A stretch of 32,788 nucleotides of DNA from the NCBI RefSeq assembly GCF_000341185.1, contig NZ_ANBH01000231.1, positions 2,304-35,091 of the forward strand, given 5' to 3'. A program made the translations under genes and the position numbers. Below are positions 22,395-30,834 of the stretch, piece by piece. The stretch's first letter is position 1, and each line of letters opens with the position of its first letter. Under the pieces are notes generated by a model, which was not told the origin of the DNA, searched no databases, and saw only the letters and a program-made list of their open reading frames with translations. This stretch comes from Nocardiopsis chromatogenes YIM 90109 (lineage in GTDB: Bacteria > Actinomycetota > Actinomycetes > Streptosporangiales > Streptosporangiaceae).

Positions 22395-23360
22395 ATGAGA
22401 AAGCGAAACAATTTCATGTTCGCCCTCGCCCTGGGGACCGCGCTCGGCGCCTCGACGGCGGTCGCCGCCCCTCCGGCCGCCGCCGCCGACGCATCGGGCG
22501 CCCCCGGGATCGCCACCTACAACGTCTTCCTCATGTCGAAGAACCTGTACCCCAACTGGGGGCAGGACCGCAGGGCCGACCTGATCGCCGAGGACGGCGT
22601 GGTCTCCGGCCAGGACGTCGTCGTCCTCCAGGAGGCCTTCGACAACTCCTCCTCCGACCGGCTCATCGACAACCTGTCCGGGGAGTACCCCTACGCCACC
22701 CCCGTCGTGGGCCGCTCCGCCTCCGGCTGGGACCACACCTCCGGCTACCGCTGGGAGACCTCCGAGGACGGCGGCGTGGCCGTGCTCAGCCGCTGGCCGA
22801 TCGTCCGCCGGGAGCAGTACATCTACCAGGACGCCTGCGGCGGCGACTGGTTCTCCTCCAAGGGCTTCGCCTACGTGGAGCTGGACACCCCCGGCGGGCC
22901 CGTGCACGTGGTCGGCACCCACCTGCAGTCCGAGGACGACGGCTGCGCGGGCGACCTGGATGTCGACGTGCGCTGGTCCCAGCTCGACCGGATCGCCACC
23001 GTCCTGGAGGACAAGGCCGTCCCCGACGACGAGCCCGTCTATGTGGCCGGGGACCTCAACGTGGTCGGCGGATCGGCGGAGTACGACGCCATGATCGACC
23101 AGCTCGGCGCGGTCCGCCCGGACTACACCGGGCACGGGTACTCCTTCGACACCGCCACCAACTCCATCGCCGCCGACCGGTACGGCGACTGGCCCGGCGA
23201 ACAGCTCGACCACGTACTGCCCATCGCCAACGGCGCCGCCCCGTCCTCCTACACCAACCGCACCGACGAGGTGCACAGCGAGCCCTGGACCGTCACCTCC
23301 GGCGGCCAGGACTACACCTACACCGACCACAGCGACCACTACCCCGTATTCGGCGGCTAG
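22395..23360 (+). CDS. Secreted sphingomyelin phosphodiesterase (sphingomyelinase C family)
   Basis: A 321-residue secreted enzyme of the DNase I / endonuclease-exonuclease-phosphatase fold, expected to cleave sphingomyelin or related phospholipids to a lipid alcohol and a phosphorylated head group (EC 3.1.4.12). A Sec signal peptide covers about residues 1-31 (MRKRNN basic start, hydrophobic core, Ala-rich cleavage region). Active-site motifs follow in the usual order: TYNVFLMS, LQEAFDN with the metal-binding Glu, GGVAVLSRWPI, GTHLQSED with the first His, AGDLNV with Asp and Asn, LDHVL and the final DHSDHYPV with the catalytic His. Length fits bacterial sphingomyelinase C. ATG at 22395 lacks a strong ribosome site. 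A hairpin follows the stop. Substrate preference cannot be read from the sequence. Confidence 0.92.
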   Translation: MRKRNNFMFALALGTALGASTAVAAPPAAAADASGAPGIATYNVFLMSKNLYPNWGQDRRADLIAEDGVVSGQDVVVLQEAFDNSSSDRLIDNLSGEYPYATPVVGRSASGWDHTSGYRWETSEDGGVAVLSRWPIVRREQYIYQDACGGDWFSSKGFAYVELDTPGGPVHVVGTHLQSEDDGCAGDLDVDVRWSQLDRIATVLEDKAVPDDEPVYVAGDLNVVGGSAEYDAMIDQLGAVRPDYTGHGYSFDTATNSIAADRYGDWPGEQLDHVLPIANGAAPSSYTNRTDEVHSEPWTVTSGGQDYTYTDHSDHYPVFGG

Positions 23361-23367
23361 GGCGCGC

Positions 23368-23397
23368 CCCGGGGGCGGGCGGCGGCCCGCCCCCGGG
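23368..23397 (+). terminator. Strong stem-loop after the sphingomyelinase gene
   Basis: CCCGGGGGCGGGC at 23368-23380 pairs perfectly over 13 bp with GCCCGCCCCCGGG at 23385-23397 around loop GGCG, starting 8 bases after the stop codon. There is no T run, but the stem is very stable and well placed as the end of this transcript. Confidence 0.75.
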
Positions 23398-23409
23398 CAC
23401 AATGGCCCC

Positions 23410-23853
23410 ATGAACGGCAACGGCAACGGCGGCACCGGCGACGGCGCCCCGAGCGACGACGAGATCCGGGACATCCTGCGCACGTGCGAGGTCTGGGCCG
23501 TCGTCGGCCTGGGCGGCGACCCGTCCCGCCCCGCCCACCGCGTCGCCGGTTTCCTCAAGTCCCAGGGCAAGCGCATCGTCCCGGTGCACCCGTCGGCGGC
23601 CGCCGTGCACGGCGAGCCCGGCTACGCCTCGCTCGCCGACATCCCCTTCCGCGTGGACGTCGCCGACGTCTTCCGCCGCTCCGAGGCCGCCGGGGCCGTC
23701 GCCGACGAGGCGCTGGCCCGCGACGACATCCGGGCGGTCTGGTTCCAGCTCGGCGTGGTCGACCACGGCGCCGCCGCCCGCGTGCGCGCGGCCGGGCGCA
23801 CCATGGTCATGGACCGCTGCCCGGCGATCGAATGGCCGCGGCTGATGGGGTGA
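23410..23853 (+). CDS. CoA-binding domain protein (YccU/CoA_binding_2 type)
   Basis: A 147-residue Rossmann-like protein of the small CoA-binding family. After a flexible Gly/Asn start comes VWAVVGLGGDPSRPAHRVAGFL (about 29-50), which holds the nucleotide-binding loop, then KRIVPVHPSAAAVHGEP, YASLADIPFRVDVADVFRR, AVWFQLGVVDHGAAARVRAAG and a terminal VMDRCPAIEWPRL motif. All are standard for the group. Such proteins bind CoA, but their cellular role is poorly known. The ATG has no ribosome site. CACAAT at 23397-23402 ends 7 bases before it and could be a -10 box for a leaderless mRNA, though it overlaps the preceding terminator stem by one base. Confidence 0.9.
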   Translation: MNGNGNGGTGDGAPSDDEIRDILRTCEVWAVVGLGGDPSRPAHRVAGFLKSQGKRIVPVHPSAAAVHGEPGYASLADIPFRVDVADVFRRSEAAGAVADEALARDDIRAVWFQLGVVDHGAAARVRAAGRTMVMDRCPAIEWPRLMG

Positions 23854-23855
23854 AC

Positions 23856-23873
23856 CCTCCCCCGAGGGGGAGG
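23856..23873 (+). terminator. Small hairpin after the CoA-binding gene
   Basis: CCTCCCCC at 23856-23863 pairs with GGGGGAGG at 23866-23873, two bases after the stop codon, followed by TT. The apparent loop is only two bases, so the top pair or pairs must open. It is a plausible terminator. Confidence 0.45.
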
Positions 23874-23906
23874 TTCGCCCGCGCCCGCCGGGGGTAGGGC
23901 AGGCCC

Positions 23907-24458
23907 ATGCGAGCACCGCGCACCCCCGGCACCGCCTCCGACCGGACCGCCGCCCGCAGGGCGCTGGCCGCCGAGCACGGGTGGACCTACACCGAGCGCG
24001 ACACCCGCGCGCTGCGGGGCTGGCCGCGCACCGCCCTGCCGCCGGGCCCGCTCGGCAGGGTGGCGGACGAGGTCTCGGGGGTGCACCGGGGCCGCGCCTT
24101 CCGCCTCTTCGACTACCTGTACGGCCCCGGCCCACACGCCCTGGTGGTGCACTCCCTGGAGCTGCCCGCCCGGCTCCCCTACGCCTACGTGCAGGACCGC
24201 GAGGGCGGGGCGCACGACCTGTACGCCGAAGCCCGGGACCGCCGCTTCGCGCTGGCCCTGCTGGACGAGGGCGTGCGCGCGGACATCCGCCGCACCGGGA
24301 TCGCCGACCTGGTGGTCGACGGCGCCCTGCTCATCAGCACCGGGGGCGGGCCCGCCCCGGGCGCCGTGCTGGAGCGCCTGGACGGGCTGGTCGACCTGGT
24401 CGGCCACATCCCCGACGAGGTGTGGTCGCAGTGGGGGCGGCCGTCCGGCGCCCAGTGA
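23907..24458 (+). CDS. Unknown cytosolic protein (183 residues)
   Basis: I do not recognise the family. The sequence begins with an Arg/Ala-rich helix (ASDRTAARRALAAEHGWTY) and continues with alternating strands such as AFRLFDYLYG and HALVVHSLELPARLPYAYVQ, and a later helix-strand pair IADLVVDGALLISTG. The opening (a helix ending in HGW-x-Y, then short strands reporting on surface charges) resembles small actinobacterial proteins of unknown function that I have seen annotated only as hypothetical. There is no signal peptide or membrane segment. Third positions are strongly G/C, so the frame is real. It is convergent with purE, 12 bases away, and starts 53 bases after the CoA-binding gene. Confidence 0.78.
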   Translation: MRAPRTPGTASDRTAARRALAAEHGWTYTERDTRALRGWPRTALPPGPLGRVADEVSGVHRGRAFRLFDYLYGPGPHALVVHSLELPARLPYAYVQDREGGAHDLYAEARDRRFALALLDEGVRADIRRTGIADLVVDGALLISTGGGPAPGAVLERLDGLVDLVGHIPDEVWSQWGRPSGAQ

Positions 24459-24470
24459 CCCCGCCCCGGC

Positions 24471-25019
24471 TCAGCCCTGCCCGGCGGCGAAGCCGACCTT
24501 CGGGCCGCCCTCCGCGGTCTCCTTGCGCAGGCGCTCGCCCTTGGCCTTGGCCAGGCGCTTGAGCTCCTCCTGGAACTCCTCCATGCGCCCGCGCAGCTCC
24601 TCATCGCCCGAGGCGAGCATCCGCACCGCCAGCAGCCCGGCGTTGCGGGCCGCCCCCACGGCGACCGTGGCCACCGGCACCCCGGCCGGCATCTGCACGA
24701 TGGACAGCAGCGAGTCCATCCCGTCCAGGTGCTTGAGCGGCACCGGCACGCCGATCACCGGGAGCGGCGTCACCGCCGCCAGCATCCCCGGCAGGTGGGC
24801 CGCGCCGCCCGCCCCGGCGATGACCGCCCGCAGGCCGCGGTCGGCCGCGCGCGAGCCGTACTCGATCATCTCGTGCGGCATCCGGTGCGCCGAGACCACG
24901 TCGGCCTCGTAGGCGATGCCGAACTCCTCCAGGGCGGCGGCGGCGTCGCGCATCACCGGCCAGTCGGAGTCGCTGCCCATCACGATGCCGACGGCCGGGG
25001 CCGGGGCGTTGTCGGTCAC
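24471..25019 (-). CDS. purE: N5-carboxyaminoimidazole ribonucleotide mutase
   Basis: Catalyses rearrangement of N5-CAIR to CAIR in de novo purine synthesis (EC 5.4.99.18). The 182-residue class I PurE has GSDSDWPVM at 15-23, SAHRMP with His45, [13 protein letters not shown] at 69-81, PVIGVPVPL and [21 protein letters not shown], all conserved. A charged C-terminal helix rich in Lys and Glu ends it. The GTG start at 25019 overlaps the purK stop (GTGA) and has GGGAG upstream, so the two are translationally coupled; the frame is open upstream only as a shadow of purK. Confidence 0.97.
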   Translation of the reverse strand: MTDNAPAPAVGIVMGSDSDWPVMRDAAAALEEFGIAYEADVVSAHRMPHEMIEYGSRAADRGLRAVIAGAGGAAHLPGMLAAVTPLPVIGVPVPLKHLDGMDSLLSIVQMPAGVPVATVAVGAARNAGLLAVRMLASGDEELRGRMEEFQEELKRLAKAKGERLRKETAEGGPKVGFAAGQG

Positions 25020-26173
25020 TGGGGGTCTCCCTTGAGGTAGGCGGCCGCGTCGCGGGCGCGCGCGAGCAGTTCTTCGGGGTCGTCTCCGAGCACGGTCACG
25101 TGCCCGATCTTGCGGCCCGGGCGCACCTGCTTGCCGTAGAAGTGCACCTTCAGGCCGGGGTCCTTGGCCATGACGTGGATGTAGCGGCCGTAGACGTCGG
25201 GGTCCCCACCCCCGAGCAGGTTGGCCATCACGGTGACCGGGGCCGCCGCCTCCGGGGAGCCCAGCGGCAGGTCCAGCACGGCCCGCAGGTGGTTCTCGAA
25301 CTGGGAGGTGCGGGCGCCCTCGATGGTCCAGTGCCCGGAGTTGTGCGGGCGCATCGCCAGCTCGTTGACGACCACGCCGTCGGCGGTGGCGAACAGCTCC
25401 ACCGCCAGCATGCCCACCACGCCCAGCGCGTGCGCCAGCTCGATGGCCAGCTCCTGGGCGTGCACCGCGGTGTCGGGGTCGAGCCCGGGCGCCGGGGCCA
25501 CCACCTCGTGGCAGATGCCGTCGCGCTGCACCGTCTCCACCACCGGGTAGGCCGCCACCTGCCCATAGGGCGAGCGCGCCACCTGCACCGCCAGCTCGCG
25601 GGAGAAGTCCACCTTCTCCTCCACCAGCAGCGGCACCTCCTCGGCGGCCGCCCGCTCGACCACGGCGCGGGCCTCGGCGGCGGTCCCGACCACCCACACG
25701 CCCTTGCCGTCGTAGCCGCCGCGGGCCGCCTTGAGCACCACCGGCCAGCCGGCCTCCTCGGCGAAGGCCGCCACGTGCGCGGTCTCGGAGACCGGGCGCC
25801 AGCGCGGGCACGGCGCCCCCAGCTCCCCGGCGCGCACCCGCATGCGCAGCTTGTCCTGGGCGAACCGGAGCGCGTCCCGGCCCGGGCGCAGCACCACGCC
25901 CTCCTCCTCCAGGCGGCGCAGCACCGGCTCGGGCACGTGCTCGTGGTCGAAGGTGAGGACGTCGCAGGACTTGCCGAAGGCCAGCAGGTCCTCCAGCCCG
26001 CGGTCGTCACCCAGGCGCACGTCCCCGCAGACCAGCGCGGCGCTGTCGGTCGGGGAGGCGGCCAGTACGCCGAAGTCCGCGCCCAGGGCGATCCCCGCCT
26101 GGTGGGTCATCCGCGCGAGCTGCCCGCCCCCCACCATTCCGACACGGGGGACCGTGCGGTTAAGCTCACTCAC
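25016..26173 (-). CDS. purK: N5-carboxyaminoimidazole ribonucleotide synthase
   Basis: ATP-grasp enzyme making N5-CAIR from AIR, bicarbonate and ATP (EC 6.3.4.18). In the 385 residues are [12 protein letters not shown] near the N-terminus, [33 protein letters not shown] (the ATP-binding loop), [16 protein letters not shown], and [19 protein letters not shown] in the C-terminal half. GTG at 26173 follows TTGAGGAAACA. It forms a two-gene purine unit with purE and diverges from the GtrA gene. In streptomycetes, from memory, purK/purE, a GtrA gene and a two-component pair occur in the same order, so this looks like conserved chromosomal core. Confidence 0.97.
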   Translation of the reverse strand: MSELNRTVPRVGMVGGGQLARMTHQAGIALGADFGVLAASPTDSAALVCGDVRLGDDRGLEDLLAFGKSCDVLTFDHEHVPEPVLRRLEEEGVVLRPGRDALRFAQDKLRMRVRAGELGAPCPRWRPVSETAHVAAFAEEAGWPVVLKAARGGYDGKGVWVVGTAAEARAVVERAAAEEVPLLVEEKVDFSRELAVQVARSPYGQVAAYPVVETVQRDGICHEVVAPAPGLDPDTAVHAQELAIELAHALGVVGMLAVELFATADGVVVNELAMRPHNSGHWTIEGARTSQFENHLRAVLDLPLGSPEAAAPVTVMANLLGGGDPDVYGRYIHVMAKDPGLKVHFYGKQVRPGRKIGHVTVLGDDPEELLARARDAAAYLKGDPQ

Positions 26174-26285
26174 TGTTTCCTCAACGCCTCACTAGTCGAT
26201 CCTTGCGGCCGTACGCTGCTCCGGCGAACGATCTCCCATGCCGACCGCAGTCTAGTGACCGCCGCCGGGCGGGAACGGAGCGACC

Positions 26286-26765
26286 ATGCGATTTGCGACC
26301 GGCCTGTACCGCAGGTCCGCCCACATCGTCCACGAGGCCGCCAAGTTCGGGGCCGTGGGCGCGGTCGCCTACGCGGTACAGCTGGCCACGACCAACGTGC
26401 TGTGGTCGGTGCTGGACGCCCCCGCCCTGGCCGGCCAGGCGGTCGGCACCGTGGTCGCCACCCTGGTCGCGTTCGCGGGCAACCGGTACTGGACCTTCGG
26501 CCACCGCGCCCGCACCGGCCTGGGCCGCGAATACGCCCTGTTCTTCATCATGAACGGGGTCGGGCTGCTGATCCAACTCGCCTGCCTGTGGGCGGCCGTG
26601 TACGGGTTGGGGCTGGACGGGCCATTGGCGCGCAATATCGCGGGAAACGTGATCGGTGTCGGTATGGGGTCGCTGTTCCGGTTCTGGTCCTATCGAACAT
26701 GGGTGTTCCCCGCGGCCCCCCGGGAGCCGGAGGAGCCCGGCGAGCAGGCACGCCAAGGGGCCTGA
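26286..26765 (+). CDS. GtrA family membrane protein
   Basis: A 159-residue protein with four predicted membrane segments, at about 20-36, 46-63, 82-105 and 117-132. AAKFGAVGAVAYAVQL at the start of helix 1 and FAGNRYWTF between helices 2 and 3, repeated as FRFWSYRTWVF at the end, are the standard GtrA signature. Known GtrA proteins help move polyprenol-phosphate sugars across the membrane or assist glycosyltransferases. ATG at 26286 has GGAG five bases upstream. A Pro/Glu-rich cytosolic tail follows the last helix. It is divergent from purK and may serve the surface-polymer pathway, though it is about 6.5 kb from the last polymer-ligation gene. Confidence 0.93.
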   Translation: MRFATGLYRRSAHIVHEAAKFGAVGAVAYAVQLATTNVLWSVLDAPALAGQAVGTVVATLVAFAGNRYWTFGHRARTGLGREYALFFIMNGVGLLIQLACLWAAVYGLGLDGPLARNIAGNVIGVGMGSLFRFWSYRTWVFPAAPREPEEPGEQARQGA

Positions 26766-26917
26766 GGCGCACGTTTTCCCCCAATCCGCGTTCAAAGAAC
26801 GGCAAAGGGCGGTACCGGACGCCCTTCACACCCGATATCGTCCGGGCCGCGCACCGGTGATTTCATCCACCCCTGCTCCATACGGCGCGCATAATAGTGA
26901 ATTGCCCTGGCGGCACT

Positions 26918-26923
26918 TACGAT
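26918..26923 (+). promoter_or_regulatory. Candidate -10 box of a leaderless response regulator gene
   Basis: TACGAT ends 7 bases before the ATG of the response regulator gene, and no Shine-Dalgarno sequence lies between. That spacing would place the transcript start at or next to the start codon. A second AT-rich hexamer, CATAAT at 26890-26895, is a possible alternative upstream -10. Confidence 0.45.
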
Positions 26924-26930
26924 CTCCACC

Positions 26931-27599
26931 ATGACCTGCGTTCTGCTGGCCGAAGACGACACCTCGATCTACGAGCCGCTCGCGCGCGCCCTGCGCCGCG
27001 AGGGCTATACCGTGGACGTGACCGTCAACGGCACCGACACCCTCGACCGCGCCCGCGCGGGGGACATCGACCTGATGGTCCTTGACCTGGGCCTGCCGGA
27101 GATGGACGGGCTCGAGGTCGCCCGGCGGCTGCGCGCCGAGGGGCACACCACACCCATCCTCATCCTGACGGCGCGGGCCGACGAGGTCGACACCGTGGTG
27201 GGGCTGGACGCCGGAGCCGACGACTACGTCACCAAACCGTTCCGGCTGGCCGAACTGCTGGCCCGGGTCCGGGCGCTGCTGCGCCGGGGCGGGGCCGAGG
27301 TCCCGGTGGTCCACGGGGTGCGGATCGACAACGACTCGCGCCGCGCCTGGCTGGGCGAGGAGGAGCTGCAGCTCACCACGAAGGAGTTCGACCTGCTGCG
27401 GGTCCTGGTGCGCGAGGCCGGCAAGGTGGTCACCCGCGAGCAGATCATGCGCGAGGTGTGGGACACCAACTGGTGGGGATCGACCAAGACCCTCGACATG
27501 CACATCTCCTGGCTCCGCCGCAAGCTCGGGGACGACGCCAACCAGCCCTCCTACATCACCACCGTGCGCGGCGTCGGGTTCCGGTTCGAACGGGACTGA
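26931..27599 (+). CDS. OmpR/PhoB-family response regulator
   Basis: Cytosolic two-component transcription factor of 222 residues. The receiver domain (1-120) has acidic Asp9/Asp10, phospho-acceptor Asp52 in LMVLDLGLPEMDG, Thr80 in LILTARADE and Lys102 in DDYVTKPF. The winged-helix effector domain covers about 130-222: LTTKEFDLLRVLVREAGKVVTREQI, then KTLDMHISWLRRKLGD and the C-terminal YITTVRGVGFRFE. It is followed 69 bases later by its histidine kinase gene and likely controls genes in response to that sensor. No ribosome site precedes the ATG. Targets cannot be read from the sequence. Confidence 0.96.
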   Translation: MTCVLLAEDDTSIYEPLARALRREGYTVDVTVNGTDTLDRARAGDIDLMVLDLGLPEMDGLEVARRLRAEGHTTPILILTARADEVDTVVGLDAGADDYVTKPFRLAELLARVRALLRRGGAEVPVVHGVRIDNDSRRAWLGEEELQLTTKEFDLLRVLVREAGKVVTREQIMREVWDTNWWGSTKTLDMHISWLRRKLGDDANQPSYITTVRGVGFRFERD

Positions 27600-27668
27600 C
27601 GCGGCGGCCGACCACCCGCCTGCGCCGCGGACGGCCGCCGGAACGGGGGCCCGACCAGAAGGGACGAC

Positions 27669-28952
27669 ATGCGCAGGCGGATGCTGTTCTCCACACTCGT
27701 GGTGACCGTGATCGCGGTCCTGCTCCTCGGCCTGCCGCTGGGCGCCCTGGTGTACCGGTCGGCCTACGAGGAGGCCGGACGCGCGCTCCAGCAGGACGCC
27801 GACGTGATCGCGGCCGACGCCGACGCCCAGCTGCAGAACGAGGGCGGCATCGACGTCCCGCACTTCGCCCAGGTCTACCCGGACCTGGCGATCCGCCTGA
27901 CACCCCCGGGCTCCGCCGACCCGGTGCGGGCGGGCGGCTGGGACCACTCCCCCGACACCGGCAGCCGCGCCGTGATGAACGCCGAGACGGTCTCCTCCGG
28001 CGGCGTCCGGGTCGAGGTCTGGCGCAGCACCCGCCCCATCCAGGAGAGCGTGTTCAACGCCTGGCTCGGCATCGCCTCGCTGTCGCTGCTGGCCATCGGG
28101 GTGGCGGTGGGGCTGGCGATCCTGCAGGCGCGGCGGCTGACGTTGCCGCTGGTGGACCTGGCGGCCACCGCCGAGCGCCTGGGGTCGGGGGTGGCCACCC
28201 CCTGGGGGCACCGCTACGGCATCCCCGAGGCCGACCGGGTCGCCGAGGTGCTGGACCGCAGCGCCGAGCGGATCGCCGGGCTGATCGCCACCGAGCGGCA
28301 CTTCGCCACCGACGCCTCCCACCAGCTGCGCACCCCGCTGACGGCGCTGACCATGCGCCTGGAGGAGATCATCGCCGAGGCCGACGACCCCGCCGTGGTG
28401 CGCGAGGAGGGCGAGGCGGCGCTGCAGCAGGCCGAGCGGCTCACCCAGACCGTGGAGAGCCTGCTGGGGCGGGCCCGCAAGAGCCAGAACCCGGAGGTGG
28501 AGCCGGTCAGCGTGGACCGGCTGCTGGAGCGGTTCGTCGGCGAGTGGGCGCCGATGTTCCGGCAGAACGGGCGGGTGCTGCGGCTCACCGGCGCCAAGGG
28601 GATGACCGCGATGACGGTGCCCATGGACCTGACGCAGATCATGGCGGTGCTGGTGGAGAACGCGGCGGTGCACGGGCGCGGCACCGTCACGGTGAACGTG
28701 GTCGACGGCGGCCACTCGGTCCGCATCGAGGTGGGCGACGAGGGCGAGGGCGTCCCCGAGCACCTGGTCGGCAAGATCTTCGACCGCGAGGTGAGCGGCG
28801 CCGGCGGCACCGGCCTGGGCCTGGCCCTGGCCCGGCACATCGCCGAGTCCGAGGGCGCCCGGCTGGAGCTGGTGCAGGCCAACCCGCCCACGTTCGCGGT
28901 CTTCCTCCCGGTCGGCGGCGAGGGCCTGGACAAGGCCACCGGACCGGTGTGA
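27669..28952 (+). CDS. Sensor histidine kinase
   Basis: Membrane sensor of 427 residues. Helix 1 is at about 6-28 and helix 2 at about 132-152, enclosing an extracytoplasmic sensor of about 100 residues without a recognised fold. A HAMP-like linker follows (RRLTLPLVDLAATAERLGSG), then HisKA with the phospho-acceptor His218 in DASHQLRTPLTAL, and a HATPase domain with an N-box around VLVENAAVHG, GDEGEGVPEHL and a G-box GGTGLGLALARHIAE. ATG at 27669 is preceded by AGAAGGGAC. The pair with the upstream regulator gene is typical. The signal sensed is unknown. Confidence 0.95.
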   Translation: MRRRMLFSTLVVTVIAVLLLGLPLGALVYRSAYEEAGRALQQDADVIAADADAQLQNEGGIDVPHFAQVYPDLAIRLTPPGSADPVRAGGWDHSPDTGSRAVMNAETVSSGGVRVEVWRSTRPIQESVFNAWLGIASLSLLAIGVAVGLAILQARRLTLPLVDLAATAERLGSGVATPWGHRYGIPEADRVAEVLDRSAERIAGLIATERHFATDASHQLRTPLTALTMRLEEIIAEADDPAVVREEGEAALQQAERLTQTVESLLGRARKSQNPEVEPVSVDRLLERFVGEWAPMFRQNGRVLRLTGAKGMTAMTVPMDLTQIMAVLVENAAVHGRGTVTVNVVDGGHSVRIEVGDEGEGVPEHLVGKIFDREVSGAGGTGLGLALARHIAESEGARLELVQANPPTFAVFLPVGGEGLDKATGPV

Positions 28953-28973
28953 GGGCAGGACCCGCTCGTCCCC

Positions 28974-29615
28974 CTAGTACCCCCTCTCGATCCACTCCTG
29001 CAGGTGCGGGGCCTCCGCGCCGATGGTGGTGGAGGGGCCGTGGCCGGTGTGCACCACCGTCCCGGGCGGCAGGACCAGCAGCCGGTCCCGGATCGAGGCG
29101 ATGATGGCGGAGAAGTCCGACAGCGACCGCCCCGTGGCGCCCGGACCGCCGCTGAACAGGGTGTCCCCGGTGAACACCACCCCCTCCCGCTCCGCGTACA
29201 GGCACACCCCGCCGGGCGAGTGCCCGGGGGTGTGCAGCACCTCCAGCTCCACCCCTCCGGCCTGCAGCCGCTCGCCGTCCAGCAGCGGCGCGTCCGGCTC
29301 GGTGTCGGGGTGCACCCGGTGCCACAGCTCGGTGTCGTCGGGGTGCAGCAGGATCGGCGCGTCGCACAGGCCGGCCAGCGCCACCGCCGCGTTGACGTGG
29401 TCGTTGTGCCCGTGCGTGCACACCACCGCCATCAGCTCGCGGTCGCCCAGCGCGCGGGCCACGGCCTCATGGTCGTGGGCGGCGTCGATGACGACGGCCG
29501 TGCGGTCGTCGCCGACGATCCAGACGTTGTTCTCCACCTCCCACTCGCCGCCGTCCAGGGCGAACACGCCGGAGGTCACCAGGCTCTGCACGGGCCGCAC
29601 GGACGCCTCGGCCAT
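28974..29615 (-). CDS. Metallo-beta-lactamase fold hydrolase (glyoxalase II-like)
   Basis: A 213-residue zinc-dependent hydrolase. The metal-binding motif THGHNDH has His68, His70, Asp72 and His73; LEVLHTPGHSPGG, FTGDTLFSGGPG and VHTGHGPST supply the other ligands and the usual glyoxalase II-like order. There is no signal peptide. The ATG begins immediately after the TGA of the mycothiol dehydrogenase gene. From memory, such genes accompany this dehydrogenase in many actinomycetes. It may hydrolyse the S-formylmycothiol formed by the dehydrogenase, but this is inferred from context, not shown by the sequence. Confidence 0.92.
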   Translation of the reverse strand: MAEASVRPVQSLVTSGVFALDGGEWEVENNVWIVGDDRTAVVIDAAHDHEAVARALGDRELMAVVCTHGHNDHVNAAVALAGLCDAPILLHPDDTELWHRVHPDTEPDAPLLDGERLQAGGVELEVLHTPGHSPGGVCLYAEREGVVFTGDTLFSGGPGATGRSLSDFSAIIASIRDRLLVLPPGTVVHTGHGPSTTIGAEAPHLQEWIERGY

Positions 29616-30731
29616 TCAGCGGACCACCACCGATCGCAGCACGCTCCCCTTGCCCATCCGCTCGAAGGCCTCCTCCACGCCGTCCAGGGCGATCCGCTCG
29701 GACACGAACGCGTCCAGGTCCAGCCGCCCCTGCAGGTACAGGTCGATCAGCAGCGGGAAGTCCCGGGAGGGCAGGCAGTCCCCGTACCAGGAGGACTTGA
29801 CCGCCCCGCCGCGCCCGAACACGTCCAGCAGCGGCAGCTCGGCCCGCATCTCGGGGGTGGGCACCCCCACCAGGACGGCGGTGCCCGCCAGGTCGCGGGC
29901 GTAGAACGCCTGCCGGAAGGTCTCGGGGCGGCCCACCGCGTCGATCACCACGTCGGCGCCGAACCCGCCGGTGCGCTCGCGGATCGCGGCCACCGGGGCC
30001 TGCTCGCGGGCGTTGACCGTGTCGGTGGCGCCCAGCGAGGCGGCCCACTCCAGCTTGCGGGGGTCGACGTCGACGGCGATGATCCGGGCGGCCCCGGCCA
30101 GCCGGGCCCCGGCCACCGCGGCCGAGCCCACCCCGCCGCAGCCGATCACCGCCACGGTGTCGCCGCGCCCCACCCCGCCGGTGTTGACGGCCGCGCCCAG
30201 CCCGGCCATCACCCCGCACCCGAGGAGCCCGGCGGCGGCCGGGTCGGCGGCGGGGTCGACCTTGGTGCACTGCCCGGCGGCGACCAGGGTGGCCTCGGCG
30301 AACGCGCCGATGCCCAGCGCCGGGGAGAGCGGGGTGCCGTCGGCCAGCACCATCGGCTGGGACGCGTTGGCGGTGTCGAAGCAGTACCAGGGGCGGCCGC
30401 GGGCGCAGGCGCGGCAGCGGCCGCACACCGCCCGCCAGTTCAGGACCACGAAGTCGCCGGGCTCCAGGTCCCCGGCGCCCGGGCCGACGGCCTCGACCAC
30501 GCCCGCGGCCTCGTGGCCGAGCAGGTAGGGGAACTCGTCCCCGATGCCGCCCTGGCGGTAGTGCAGGTCGGTGTGGCAGACCCCGCAGGCCTGCACCTCC
30601 ACCCGCGCCTCCCCCGGGCCGGGGTCGGGGACGATCACGGTCTCCAGCGATACGGGGGCGTTCTTCTCACGTGCGACGACGGCGCGCACCGCGCGGCCGG
30701 TGCCGCCGGCGGGGTGGGGATCGTGGGACAC
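29616..30731 (-). CDS. S-(hydroxymethyl)mycothiol dehydrogenase
   Basis: Zinc- and NAD-dependent medium-chain dehydrogenase of the mycothiol-dependent formaldehyde detoxification pathway (EC 1.1.1.306). The 371-residue form starts at GTG 30731 (GAGGAG five bases upstream). [13 protein letters not shown] with catalytic-zinc Cys52, GHEAAGVVE with His73, and the structural-zinc cluster [17 protein letters not shown] (Cys103, 106, 109, 117) are present. The segment [10 protein letters not shown] and the later [23 protein letters not shown] are characteristic of this branch rather than glutathione-type enzymes. [17 protein letters not shown] binds NAD. It is adjacent to, and probably co-transcribed with, the hydrolase gene that follows. 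This is the clearest taxonomic marker of an actinomycete in the window. Confidence 0.95.
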   Translation of the reverse strand: MSHDPHPAGGTGRAVRAVVAREKNAPVSLETVIVPDPGPGEARVEVQACGVCHTDLHYRQGGIGDEFPYLLGHEAAGVVEAVGPGAGDLEPGDFVVLNWRAVCGRCRACARGRPWYCFDTANASQPMVLADGTPLSPALGIGAFAEATLVAAGQCTKVDPAADPAAAGLLGCGVMAGLGAAVNTGGVGRGDTVAVIGCGGVGSAAVAGARLAGAARIIAVDVDPRKLEWAASLGATDTVNAREQAPVAAIRERTGGFGADVVIDAVGRPETFRQAFYARDLAGTAVLVGVPTPEMRAELPLLDVFGRGGAVKSSWYGDCLPSRDFPLLIDLYLQGRLDLDAFVSERIALDGVEEAFERMGKGSVLRSVVVR

Positions 30732-30797
30732 CAGCGCTCCTCGGGGTCGGCCCCTGTCTTCCCCTTCCCATGCCCCGCGCCGCCCCGGCGCAAGCAC

Positions 30798-30820
30798 GGC
30801 CCGCGGAGCGGCCGCGGGCC
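30798..30820 (-). terminator. Stem-loop after the adenylate cyclase gene
   Basis: GGCCCGCGG at 30798-30806 pairs over 9 bp with CCGCGGGCC at 30812-30820 around a 5-base loop, about 15 bases past the cyclase stop on the minus strand. It would separate this transcript from the mycothiol dehydrogenase gene downstream. Confidence 0.6.
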
Positions 30821-30834
30821 CGGGGCGGCGGCCC

